A DNA stretch of 8,345 bases from Marinosulfonomonas sp. (GCA_026989405.1 JALSJL010000461.1:1-8345), one strand, 5' to 3'. Shown: positions 1-6,185, counted from the first letter of the stretch. Translations and numbers: made by a program. The notes: generated by a model not told the origin, from the letters alone.

Positions 1-437
1 CGACCCCGTCCACGGTGGCCAGCCGCGCGTTTCAGCGAGAACTGGCCTTTCGGGCCATCGGCGTCGATGTTGAAGCGCAGGCCTGTGGCGGGGTTGTCGA
101 TGCGATTGAAGAGGGCGACATGATCCTGGCCGAAGCGCTGGTGCGCTCGCATGTCGACGCGCTCAAGCGCAAGATGCCATCGCCCGAGGCAGCTGTTCTG
201 GGTTGCACCCACTATCCGATACTGGAAGATGTCTTTCAGGATGCGCTTGGCCAGGATATCAGGGTTTTCAGTCAGGCCGCACTTGTGGCCGAAAGCCTTT
301 CGGATTATCTGGAACGTCATCCGAACATGCGGGGGCAGGGACAGGCTTCTGTTTTCCTGACCACGGGAGAGGCAAGGAAAGTGTCAGATCAGGCCACACG
401 GTTTTTGCGACGAAAGGTGGAATTTGTCTCCGCCTGA
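1..437 (+). CDS. murI: Glutamate racemase, C-terminal part (5' truncated by window edge)
   Basis: Glutamate racemase interconverts L- and D-glutamate in the cytoplasm and supplies D-Glu for peptidoglycan precursors. The frame is open from the left edge (first full codon at base 3) and begins within TPSTVASRAFQREL, which matches the family's conserved ATP-x-TV segment before the second half of the enzyme. The second catalytic cysteine is visible in GCTHYPIL (Cys codon at 204-206). A GGVVDAIEEGD segment lies where the family usually has a CP-containing motif. About 144 residues are present of an expected 265-270, so the first catalytic Cys is outside the window. An in-frame GTG at base 15 is internal and not a start. 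The gene ends 67 bases before argC on the same strand. Family assignment is strong; the exact residue roles are from family knowledge. Confidence 0.9.
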   Translation, partial: TPSTVASRAFQRELAFRAIGVDVEAQACGGVVDAIEEGDMILAEALVRSHVDALKRKMPSPEAAVLGCTHYPILEDVFQDALGQDIRVFSQAALVAESLSDYLERHPNMRGQGQASVFLTTGEARKVSDQATRFLRRKVEFVSA

Positions 438-504
438 GGCCCTGTGCCTTGTCCGCCAACCCGCGCCCGGCCATGTGTCGCGCGCTTTTCCCGACAGGTA
501 AACC

Positions 505-1530
505 ATGAACAAGAAAGTCGCCATTCTGGGTGCGTCCGGCTATACCGGGGCCGAGATCGTCCGCCTTGTCGCCACCCATCCCGACCTTGAAATCGCCGCC
601 CTGAGCGCAGAGCGCAAGGCAGGCATGGCCATGGGCGATGTCTTTGCCCAGCTTGGCCACCTTGACCTGCCCGATCTCGTGAGGATTTCCGATGTCGATT
701 TCCAGCAGGTCGATCTGGCGTTTCTGGCCCTGCCTTACGGGCTGAGCCATGAGCTTGTTCCTGGCCTGCCGGATCATGTGAAAGTCGTTGATCTGTCAGC
801 CGATTTCCGTTTCCGCGATGTTGCGGACTATGCCAGGTGGTATGGCCGCGAACACAAGGCCCCGAAGATCCAGCCGACCGTTGCCTACGGTCTGCCCGAA
901 ATCTATCGCTCCGAGATCGCGGCGGCCCGGATCACGGCCAACACGGGGTGCTATGTGGCAACCTCGCTCTTGCCACTGATCCCGCTGGTGCGGGCGCAGG
1001 TCATTGATCCGCACCCCATCGTGATCGACGCAAAGTCGGGGGTGTCGGGCGCCGGGCGCGCGTTGCGTGAAAGCAGCCTGTTTTGCGAGGTGAATGAGGG
1101 GTTTTCCGCCTATGGCATTGCCCATCACCGGCACATGGGCGAACTGGACCAGGAGCTGTCGCTGGCCGCCGGGGCGCCCGTTACGCCGTCCTTCACGCCG
1201 CATCTGGTGCCGATGAGCCGCGGCATGATGGCAACCATCTATGTTGATGGCGATGCCGACGCCGTGCATGAAACCCTGGCCGCGTTCTACTCGGATGCGC
1301 CATTTGTCACGGTCTTGCCGCTTGGCAAGGCGCCCTCGACATCCCATGTTAAGGGTTCGAACCGGTGTCATATCGGTGTTGTGGCCGACCGCGCCAAGGG
1401 TCGGACGATCATCGTGTCTGTTCTTGACAACCTGATGAAGGGGGCGTCCGGGCAGGCCGTCCAGATCGCCAACATCATGCTCGGTCTCGATGAAACCGCC
1501 GGCCTGAAGCTGGCACCGATTTTTCCGTGA
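505..1530 (+). CDS. argC: N-acetyl-gamma-glutamyl-phosphate reductase
   Basis: ArgC catalyses the NADPH-dependent reduction of N-acetylglutamyl-5-phosphate to the semialdehyde, the third step of arginine/ornithine synthesis, in the cytoplasm. The 341-residue length is typical of the long form of the family. The N-terminus carries the nucleotide-binding GASGYTGAEIVRL (residues about 9-21). The catalytic cysteine is Cys149 in NTGCYVATSLLPL, and the conserved HRH segment is residues 208-210 (HHRHMGEL). Near the C-terminus, VSVLDNLMKGASGQAVQ is the usual family signature. The ATG at 505 is chosen because the GASGYTG motif follows at the expected distance and a short ACAGG lies just upstream. The next gene, ccmE, starts 10 bases after the stop, so the two are probably co-transcribed. 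Identification is very secure. Confidence 0.97.
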   Translation: MNKKVAILGASGYTGAEIVRLVATHPDLEIAALSAERKAGMAMGDVFAQLGHLDLPDLVRISDVDFQQVDLAFLALPYGLSHELVPGLPDHVKVVDLSADFRFRDVADYARWYGREHKAPKIQPTVAYGLPEIYRSEIAAARITANTGCYVATSLLPLIPLVRAQVIDPHPIVIDAKSGVSGAGRALRESSLFCEVNEGFSAYGIAHHRHMGELDQELSLAAGAPVTPSFTPHLVPMSRGMMATIYVDGDADAVHETLAAFYSDAPFVTVLPLGKAPSTSHVKGSNRCHIGVVADRAKGRTIIVSVLDNLMKGASGQAVQIANIMLGLDETAGLKLAPIFP

Positions 1531-1540
1531 GGAGGGCAAG

Positions 1541-1993
1541 ATGGCCGGAATGAAGGGTTTGAAAAAACAACGCCGCGTGCAGATCATCGTCGTGGCAGCG
1601 GTGGCCCTTGTTCTTTCCACGGCGCTGGTCGGCTACGCCTTGCGCGATGGCATCAATTATTTTCGCGCTCCTGCTCAAGTGGTTGAAAACCCGCCGCCGC
1701 CCGGTGAGGTTTTTCGCATCGGCGGGCTTGTGGCCGAAGATTCCCTGGTGCGCGGCCAGGGCGAAACGATCACCTTCAGCGTGACCGACGGCGCCGCCAC
1801 CATTCCCGTGACCTATACCGGCGTGCTGCCCGACCTGTTCAAGGAAGGTGAGGGCATGGTGGGCACGGGAAAACTGGTCGACGGGGTCTTTCAGGCCTCG
1901 GAAATCCTGGCAAAGCACGACGAAAGCTACATGCCCAAAGAGGTGATCGACGCCCTGAAAGAACAGGGCGTGTATGTCGAACCCGAAAGCTGA
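1541..1993 (+). CDS. ccmE: Cytochrome c maturation heme chaperone CcmE
   Basis: CcmE is an inner-membrane-anchored periplasmic protein that binds heme covalently, after CcmABCD action, and passes it to the CcmF/CcmH ligase. The 150-residue protein has a basic N-terminus, one membrane anchor at about residues 14-33 (VQIIVVAAVALVLSTALVGY) and then a periplasmic beta-barrel domain with the family's RIGGLV, VRG and GTG segments. The heme-attachment site is LAKHDESYMP: His126 is the covalent heme ligand and Tyr130 the nearby conserved tyrosine. The ATG at 1541 is preceded by a strong Shine-Dalgarno sequence, GGAGGG, at 1531-1536, directly after the argC stop. In many bacteria ccmE sits directly beside ccmF; here about 1.7 kb of muramidase/holin genes separate them. 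Identification is secure. Confidence 0.96.
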   Translation: MAGMKGLKKQRRVQIIVVAAVALVLSTALVGYALRDGINYFRAPAQVVENPPPPGEVFRIGGLVAEDSLVRGQGETITFSVTDGAATIPVTYTGVLPDLFKEGEGMVGTGKLVDGVFQASEILAKHDESYMPKEVIDALKEQGVYVEPES

Positions 1994-2048
1994 GCGGGCG
2001 GCCCATGTCGGCCAAACCCTTGAGCACCGCGCGCTCCGGTAGCGGGCG

Positions 2049-2077
2049 TTAACCTATTGCGCGCACCTTGATAGGCG
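2049..2077 (+). promoter_or_regulatory. Candidate promoter of the lysis cassette with a CtrA-like half-site
   Basis: The 106-base gap after ccmE contains GTTAACCTAT; the TTAACC at 2049-2054 matches one half of the CtrA box (TTAA-N7-TTAA) and the TTAACC-type half-site. The partner half at 2038-2041 is GGTA, only a two-of-four match. TTAACC could also act as a -35 element, with TAGGCG at 2072-2077 as a poor -10 at 17-base spacing, 22 bases before the muramidase ATG. CtrA control of gene-transfer-agent release genes is known in Rhodobacter; binding here is inferred only. Confidence 0.3.
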
Positions 2078-2099
2078 TTTTGAACGTCTCAGGTGCTCC

Positions 2100-2711
2100 A
2101 TGCAACGCATTGAAACTATTGCCGATGCCATCATCGCACGCGAGGGTGGTTTCGTGAACGATCCCGACGATCCGGGCGGCCCCACGAAATTTGGTGTCAC
2201 GCTTGGAACGCTGCGCCGGTTGCGGCTGGATCTGAACGGCGATCGCAAGATCGACACGCGCGATGTCCGGGCCGTGAACCGAAAGACGGCGCGCGACATC
2301 TTTGTGCGCGATTACTATTTTCGCCCCCGGATCGACCAGCTGCCCGAGTCTCTGCGCGCGTCGGTGTTTGACATGTATGTCAACGCCGGGTCTCAGGCGG
2401 TCAAGATCCTGCAACGGCTTTTCCGACAGATGGGGCACAGGATTTCGGTCGACGGCATCATCGGCCCGCAGACGATCCGGGCGGCTCGGCTGGCCCAGGA
2501 AGAGGCCCCGGAATTTCTGGCCGATGCCTACGGGATCGCACGTCGCAACTACTACTACGCATTGGCAGACCGGCGCCCGGGGCTGCGGAAATTCGCGCGT
2601 CGGCGCGATGGCGGCAAGGGCGGCTGGATCACGCGTGCGGAAGAATTCATGTCGCCGCGTTATCGCCTCAGCGAGGAAGCTCATGCGGCGCGGGTGGCGA
2701 AATGGGGGTAA
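2100..2711 (+). CDS. GH108 N-acetylmuramidase (holin-associated endolysin)
   Basis: This is a 203-residue glycoside hydrolase family 108 enzyme, predicted to cut the MurNAc-GlcNAc bond of peptidoglycan. The N-terminal GH108 domain (about residues 1-95) has the catalytic Glu15 in REGGFVNDPDDPGGPTKFGVT and continues through RDIFVRDYYFRPRIDQLP. The C-terminal part (about 97-190) resembles the PG_binding_3 domain, with VDGIIGPQT at 117-125. Residues 44-55 (D-x-N-x-D-x-K-I-D-x-x-D) form an EF-hand/dockerin-like loop that simple phage members of the family usually lack. There is no signal peptide, so the enzyme needs a holin to reach the wall, and a holin gene follows directly with a 10-base overlap. 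The ATG at 2100 has AGG at 2091-2093 and fits the family N-terminus. It resembles the endolysin of the Rhodobacter capsulatus gene-transfer-agent lysis pair as I recall it; function in this organism is inferred. Confidence 0.9.
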   Translation: MQRIETIADAIIAREGGFVNDPDDPGGPTKFGVTLGTLRRLRLDLNGDRKIDTRDVRAVNRKTARDIFVRDYYFRPRIDQLPESLRASVFDMYVNAGSQAVKILQRLFRQMGHRISVDGIIGPQTIRAARLAQEEAPEFLADAYGIARRNYYYALADRRPGLRKFARRRDGGKGGWITRAEEFMSPRYRLSEEAHAARVAKWG

Positions 2712-3238
2712 TCGAGGCGATAGTGTCCCTGCTTTTTGGCGGGCAGCGCAACCTGATCAAGGAAACCGTCGAAGTATTCCGCGAGAATGCGGAAGCAGCC
2801 TCGGAGCGCGACGCGCGCTATCGCGGTGCGGCCCTGAACCAGTTTGCGGCTGAATTCGCGGTGGAACGAAAGGGCCGGTTCGACCGGTTCATGGACGCGC
2901 TGAACCGCGTGCCGCGACCGGCTATGGCGTTGGGAACATTGGGCCTTTTCGTGGCCGCGATGGTTGATCCGATCTGGTTTGCTGCGCGCATGCAGGGCAT
3001 TGCCCTGGTGCCCGAACCGCTTTGGTGGCTGCTGGGGGCGATCGTGTCATTCTACTTTGGCGCGCGCCACCAGGTCAAAAGCCAGGAATTTCAACGCTCG
3101 ATCGCGGCAACTGTCCTGCGGGCCGCAGATGTCAGCGGAAACATCGCGAGCCTGCGCGCCCTGGCAGAGGGCGCCGGAGAACCGGTTCACGAAGAAAACG
3201 CGGCACTGGCCGACTGGAGGGCGCAAAATGACGGGTGA
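2702..3238 (+). CDS. Holin-family membrane protein (3TM, gene-transfer-release type)
   Basis: The 178-residue protein matches my knowledge of the Pfam family GTA_holin_3TM (PF11351), named for a holin involved in gene transfer agent release. A short hydrophobic N-terminus (VIEAIVSLLFGG, residues 3-14) is followed by a charged, helical stretch rich in Glu and Arg (about 20-70). Two clear membrane segments follow: about 74-92 (AMALGTLGLFVAAMV) and 104-120 (PEPLWWLLGAIVSFYFG). The last 58 residues are soluble and probably cytoplasmic. The expected role is to form inner-membrane lesions that let the upstream muramidase out. The ATG at 2702 overlaps the muramidase stop by 10 bases, and the next gene overlaps this one by 11, so translation is probably coupled. 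The family call is firm; the physiological role (GTA release, protein export or lysis) is inferred. Confidence 0.85.
   Translation: MGVIEAIVSLLFGGQRNLIKETVEVFRENAEAASERDARYRGAALNQFAAEFAVERKGRFDRFMDALNRVPRPAMALGTLGLFVAAMVDPIWFAARMQGIALVPEPLWWLLGAIVSFYFGARHQVKSQEFQRSIAATVLRAADVSGNIASLRALAEGAGEPVHEENAALADWRAQNDG
3216..3221 (+). promoter_or_regulatory. Shine-Dalgarno sequence inside the holin gene
   Basis: GGAGGG lies six bases upstream of the ATG at 3228, inside the last codons of the holin gene. It is the strongest ribosome binding site in the cassette. It supports an independent 61-codon gene starting there, rather than the longer open frame that extends upstream through the holin gene. Confidence 0.75.
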
Positions 3239-3413
3239 GCTGTTCATCAAGATACTGACAGAGCAGGGGCCCTGGGCCCTGTTGGTTTTCTACCTGTTGT
3301 TCCGCGACCTGCAAAAAGACCAGGCAACCCGGGATGTCGTGAACAAGAATTCGCAGGTGCTTGTCGAGCTGACGACCCTTATCCGCGAACGCTTGCCGCG
3401 CTCGCGCAACTGA
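3228..3413 (+). CDS. Small BhlA/UviB-like holin-like membrane protein
   Basis: This 61-residue protein starts MTGELFIKILTEQGPWALLV. One hydrophobic segment (about residues 13-26, QGPWALLVFYLLFR) is followed by a charged helical tail (DLQKDQATRDVVNKNSQVL) and a basic C-terminus (RERLPRSRN). The pattern of a short N-terminal helix, TxQGP(W/F)A, one membrane helix with LLF and then a polar coiled tail resembles the BhlA/UviB bacteriocin/phage holin-like family (PF10960). The start is fixed by GGAGGG at 3216-3221 and by an 11-base overlap with the upstream holin gene. The same frame stays open back to 2964, but that extension lies inside the holin gene and lacks family similarity. It may act as a second holin, a pinholin or a holin regulator. 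The gene is convincing; the family link is by eye only. Confidence 0.72.
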   Translation: MTGELFIKILTEQGPWALLVFYLLFRDLQKDQATRDVVNKNSQVLVELTTLIRERLPRSRN

Positions 3414-3421
3414 AACTGGTG

Positions 3422-3426
3422 AAGGA
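3422..3426 (+). promoter_or_regulatory. Shine-Dalgarno sequence deciding the start of the 56-residue gene
   Basis: AAGGA lies seven bases before the ATG at 3434. The alternative GTG start at 3419 has no purine-rich site upstream and would itself overlap this one, so the ATG is preferred. Confidence 0.6.
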
Positions 3427-3433
3427 CATCAAG

Positions 3434-3604
3434 ATGGCGAAAAACCTGAAAGAGGCGATCGAGAAAAATCGCATTGCGGCCGAAAACCTTGACCGCGCGC
3501 TGCGCGATTGTCTGGCGCTGCTGCGCGAGGTTCCCGATGCTGCGGATGCGCGGTTCGAAGTGATTGACGGCGGGCGCCGGCAGGCCGGATCGGCGCGCCG
3601 CTGA
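3434..3604 (+). CDS. Small helical protein of unknown function, last gene of the lysis cassette
   Basis: I do not recognise a family for this 56-residue product. It begins MAKNLKEAIEKNRIAAENLD and continues RALRDCLALLREVPDAADARFEVIDGGRR. Residues about 4-35 form a probable amphipathic helix or coiled coil with regularly spaced Leu/Ile/Ala and one cysteine (Cys27). The tail is short and arginine-rich (GGRRQAGSARR). There is no membrane segment or signal peptide. The ATG is preferred to a GTG 15 bases upstream because AAGGA precedes it at good spacing. The gene follows the BhlA-like gene by 20 bases on the same strand and ends 76 bases before ccmF, so it is probably co-expressed with the cassette. 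A role as a holin inhibitor or adaptor is possible but has no direct support. It could still be a chance frame, but the ribosome binding site and position argue against that. Confidence 0.55.
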   Translation: MAKNLKEAIEKNRIAAENLDRALRDCLALLREVPDAADARFEVIDGGRRQAGSARR

Positions 3605-3625
3605 GCGCTGCGGCAATAGGCGCGC
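3593..3625 (+). terminator. Inverted repeat at the end of the lysis cassette
   Basis: GCGCGCC (3593-3599) and GGCGCGC (3619-3625) can pair around a 19-base loop that includes the stop codon of the small helical-protein gene. GAAAACTT follows instead of a T-run, so it is not a classical intrinsic terminator. It may reduce readthrough into ccmF or be chance in GC-rich DNA. Confidence 0.22.
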
Positions 3626-3646
3626 GAAAACTTGAACACGCAGCCA

Positions 3647-3674
3647 TTGCACTTGTGGCGAACTCGGCTAGGGT
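3647..3674 (+). promoter_or_regulatory. Candidate ccmF promoter, possibly giving near-leaderless mRNA
   Basis: TTGCAC (3647-3652) and TAGGGT (3669-3674), spaced by 16 bases, resemble -35 and -10 elements. Transcription would then begin at or very near the ccmF ATG at 3681. The AGGG at 3670-3673 also works as a ribosome binding site seven bases before the ATG, so the two readings compete: if transcription starts at the ATG, that site is not in the mRNA. Confidence 0.28.
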
Positions 3675-3680
3675 TTGCCC

Positions 3681-5660
3681 ATGCTTACAGAATCTGCACA
3701 ATTTGCGCTGATCCTCGCCTTCCTGGTGGCGATCATGCAGACCGTCATCCCGATGATCGGGGCCGCTCGGCGTAATCCCGTCTGGATGAGCGTGGCCGAA
3801 CCGGCGGCACTGACGCAGTTCTTTCTGGTCGGGTTTGCCTTTGCGGCCCTCACGCATGCCTTCGTGACATCGGATTTCTCGCTGGCCGTGGTGGCTGCGA
3901 ACTCTCACACCGACAAGCCGATGCTCTACAAGATCACCGGCGTCTGGGGAAACCACGAAGGCTCTGTCCTGCTGTGGGTTCTGATCCTGACGCTGTTTGG
4001 CGCCATGGCTGCAGTCTTTGGCGGCAATCTTCCGGCAACGCTGCGCGCCAGGGTTCTTGCTGTGCAGGGCTCGATCGGCGCGGCCTTTCTCGGCTTTGTG
4101 CTGTTCACCTCGAACCCTTTCACCCGGCTCGCCAATCCGCCATTGAACGGGCAGGGGCTGAACCCGCTGCTGCAAGATCCGGGGCTCGCGTTCCATCCGC
4201 CGTTTCTTTACCTCGGCTATGTTGGTCTTTCGATGTCGTTTTCCTTTGCGGTGGCGGCGCTGATCGAGGGCCGGGTTGATGCGGCCTGGGGGCGCTGGGT
4301 GCGCCCCTGGACCCTGGCGGCCTGGCTTTTTCTGACTGTCGGTATCGCCCTGGGGTCCTGGTGGGCCTATTACGAGCTGGGCTGGGGCGGGTTCTGGTTC
4401 TGGGATCCGGTCGAGAATGCGTCGTTCATGCCATGGCTGGTATCGGCTGCATTGCTTCATTCGGCAATCGTCGTTGAAAAACGCGAGGCCCTGAAAAGCT
4501 GGACGGTTCTGCTGGCGATACTGGCCTTCGGGTTCTCGATGATGGGCACGTTCATCGTGCGTTCCGGCGTGCTGACCTCGGTTCATGCTTTCGCAACGGA
4601 CCCGGCGCGCGGCGTTTTCATCCTGATGATCCTGGGCGTATTCATGGGCGGTGCGCTGACATTGTATGCAGCGCGTGCCTCGATCCTGGAATCCAAGGCG
4701 GTCTTTTCGGTCGTCAGCCGGGAAAGCGCGCTGGTTCTCAACAACATCCTGCTGGCGGTCGCGGCATTTGTCGTCTTTTTCGGCACCATGTGGCCCTTGG
4801 TGGCCGAGCTGTTTTTCGACCGGAAACTGACGGTCGGCGCGCCCTTTTTCGAGGCTGCGTTTACCCCGTTCATGGTCGCGCTGGCGGTGTTGCTGCCCAT
4901 AGGCGCTTTGCTGCCCTGGAAGCGTGCGCGGCTGGCGCGCGCCATGCGCCCGCTGTGGCCGGCGGCGGTTCTGGCCGTGGCCGTGGGCGGGCTGGTCTAC
5001 ACCATCCAGACCGGGCGCTCGATGCTGGGCCCGATCGGTGCGGCGCTTGCAGCCTGGATATTCATGGGGGCGGCCATTGATCTGTGGCAACGCACCGGAC
5101 GTGGCGGGTTTGGCACGAAACTTGCCCGTCTGACCCGGCTTCCGAGGGCCGATCTTGGGCGCATCTTCGGACATGGCGGCTTTGGCGTGACGATCTTCGG
5201 GATCGCCGCGATGCTGGCCTGGTCCGTGGAAGATATCCGCGTGGCCCAGGAAGGTGAGACCTTCAGCGTTGCCGGGTACGATATTACGCTGGCGGATGTG
5301 CGCCAGGAGCCGGGGCCAAACTATTCGGCCATCGTGGCCGACATGGACATCGCAAGAAACGGACGTGTCATCGCCCGTTTGCAACCGGAAAAGCGCACAT
5401 ATAACGTGTCGCGAATGCCGACGACCGAAGCCGCAATCGACAACGGCATCCTGCGCGACATCTATGTCGTGATCGGCGATCCGCAGCAGGGTGGGGGTTG
5501 GGCGGTGCGCACTTATGTCAAACCCTTCGCAAACTGGATATGGGCCGGCGCGATCATAATGGCTCTTGGCGGGCTCTTGTCATTGAGCGACCGCAGATAC
5601 CGGATTGCCGCCGGCAGTGCGAGCCGCCGTCGCCGGCCAAACCAGGTGCCCGCGGAATGA
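3681..5660 (+). CDS. ccmF: Cytochrome c maturation heme lyase subunit CcmF
   Basis: CcmF is the large integral inner-membrane subunit of the heme ligase. It takes heme from CcmE and, with CcmH/CcmI, attaches it to apocytochrome c in the periplasm. The 659-residue protein has many membrane segments and the heme-handling WWD domain at about 225-250 (GSWWAYYELGWGGFWFWDPVEN). The conserved histidines are present: His172 in FHPPFLYLGY and His302 in SVHAF (ligands near the WWD domain), and His260 in LLHSAIV and His498 in FGHGGFG (expected b-heme ligands). The segment GVWGNHEGSVLLW (87-99) is also typical. The large periplasmic C-terminal domain (about 517-616) is followed by a last membrane helix at about 617-635. 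The ATG at 3681 is chosen over a TTG six bases upstream because AGGG precedes it by seven bases. The stop overlaps the ccmH start. Identification is very secure. Confidence 0.97.
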   Translation: MLTESAQFALILAFLVAIMQTVIPMIGAARRNPVWMSVAEPAALTQFFLVGFAFAALTHAFVTSDFSLAVVAANSHTDKPMLYKITGVWGNHEGSVLLWVLILTLFGAMAAVFGGNLPATLRARVLAVQGSIGAAFLGFVLFTSNPFTRLANPPLNGQGLNPLLQDPGLAFHPPFLYLGYVGLSMSFSFAVAALIEGRVDAAWGRWVRPWTLAAWLFLTVGIALGSWWAYYELGWGGFWFWDPVENASFMPWLVSAALLHSAIVVEKREALKSWTVLLAILAFGFSMMGTFIVRSGVLTSVHAFATDPARGVFILMILGVFMGGALTLYAARASILESKAVFSVVSRESALVLNNILLAVAAFVVFFGTMWPLVAELFFDRKLTVGAPFFEAAFTPFMVALAVLLPIGALLPWKRARLARAMRPLWPAAVLAVAVGGLVYTIQTGRSMLGPIGAALAAWIFMGAAIDLWQRTGRGGFGTKLARLTRLPRADLGRIFGHGGFGVTIFGIAAMLAWSVEDIRVAQEGETFSVAGYDITLADVRQEPGPNYSAIVADMDIARNGRVIARLQPEKRTYNVSRMPTTEAAIDNGILRDIYVVIGDPQQGGGWAVRTYVKPFANWIWAGAIIMALGGLLSLSDRRYRIAAGSASRRRRPNQVPAE

Positions 5661-6112
5661 GACGGATTGTTCTGGCGGCCGTGATTGCCCTGTCCATCGC
5701 CGGGGCGGCGGGTGCCGTGCAGCCGGATGAAATCCTTGATGACCCGGTGCTTGAAGAGCGCGCACGCGCGTTGTCCAAGACGCTGCGTTGCCTGGTGTGC
5801 CGGAACCAGAGCATCGATGACTCCGATGCGGATCTTGCCCGCGATCTGCGCCTGCTGGTGCGCGAACGGCTGGTTGCCGGCGATACGGACGCGCAGGCGA
5901 TGGAGTTCATCGTGGATCGTTACGGTGAATTCGTGTTGCTGAAGCCGACAAGGTCAGGGGCGAACCTTGTGCTGTGGGTCGCCGGCCCCGCGATGCTTGT
6001 CGCGGCGTTGCTGGGCGGTTTTGTCTACACCCGCCGTCGCGCGGCAGCCAAGGCGCCGCCGCCGCTGAGCGCCGAAGAACGCAAGGAACTGACGGAAATT
6101 CTTGGCGACTGA
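5657..6112 (+). CDS. ccmH: Cytochrome c maturation thioredoxin-like protein CcmH (CcmL/Ccl2)
   Basis: CcmH is a membrane-anchored periplasmic thiol oxidoreductase that reduces apocytochrome c cysteines and works with CcmF in heme ligation. The 151-residue protein has a signal peptide (residues 1-20, ending AGAAGA), the redox motif LRCLVCRNQSI with Cys45 and Cys48, and a helical domain with VDRYGEFVLLKP (87-97). A C-terminal membrane anchor spans about 104-124 (VLWVAGPAMLVAALLGGFVY) and ends in a basic run. The length fits the short, single-domain form (CcmH/CcmL); the CcmI-like TPR part is not fused and not in the window. The ATG overlaps the ccmF stop as ATGA, implying coupled translation. 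A longer open frame reaching back into ccmF is discounted because the signal peptide starts at this ATG. Identification is very secure. Confidence 0.96.
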   Translation: MRRIVLAAVIALSIAGAAGAVQPDEILDDPVLEERARALSKTLRCLVCRNQSIDDSDADLARDLRLLVRERLVAGDTDAQAMEFIVDRYGEFVLLKPTRSGANLVLWVAGPAMLVAALLGGFVYTRRRAAAKAPPPLSAEERKELTEILGD

Positions 6113-6124
6113 AGCAGGTTTCCC

Positions 6125-6152
6125 TTTCCCTGTCCGGCAGGCCGTCTATTGT
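6125..6152 (+). promoter_or_regulatory. Weak candidate promoter of the PaaG-like gene
   Basis: The 73-base gap after ccmH holds TTTCCC (6125-6130) and TATTGT (6147-6152) at 16-base spacing, a partial match to -35/-10 elements. The gap is long enough for a separate promoter, and no terminator is evident after ccmH, so readthrough is equally possible. Confidence 0.2.
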
Positions 6153-6185
6153 CGGCAAAAATCGGAACACCGGGAGCTTTCTTCA

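Noticed and set aside
1993..2048. Eight-base direct repeat AGCGGGCG at 1993-2000 and 2041-2048, considered as an insertion footprint of the lysis cassette
   Set aside because: Both copies lie on the same side of the cassette, and short GC-rich repeats are expected by chance; no matching copy is seen near 3605-3680.
2049..2684. A 211-codon - strand frame opposite the muramidase
   Set aside because: The + strand muramidase has the EGG catalytic motif and gene overlaps on the same strand; the antisense frame lacks features.
3632..3663. GAAC half-sites at 3634 and 3660 considered as an alphaproteobacterial LexA box (GAAC-N7-GAAC)
   Set aside because: The spacing is 26 bases start to start instead of 11, so it does not form a LexA operator.
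3429..5384. A 651-codon open frame on the - strand opposite ccmF
   Set aside because: It is extremely rich in Arg, Gln, His and Gly, has no family motif, and mirrors the codon bias of a secure ccmF; it is an antisense shadow.
6102..6185. Upstream extension of the PaaG-like gene to 6102
   Set aside because: The extra residues overlap ccmH, do not resemble the crotonase N-terminus, and a GGGAG site supports the ATG at 6186.
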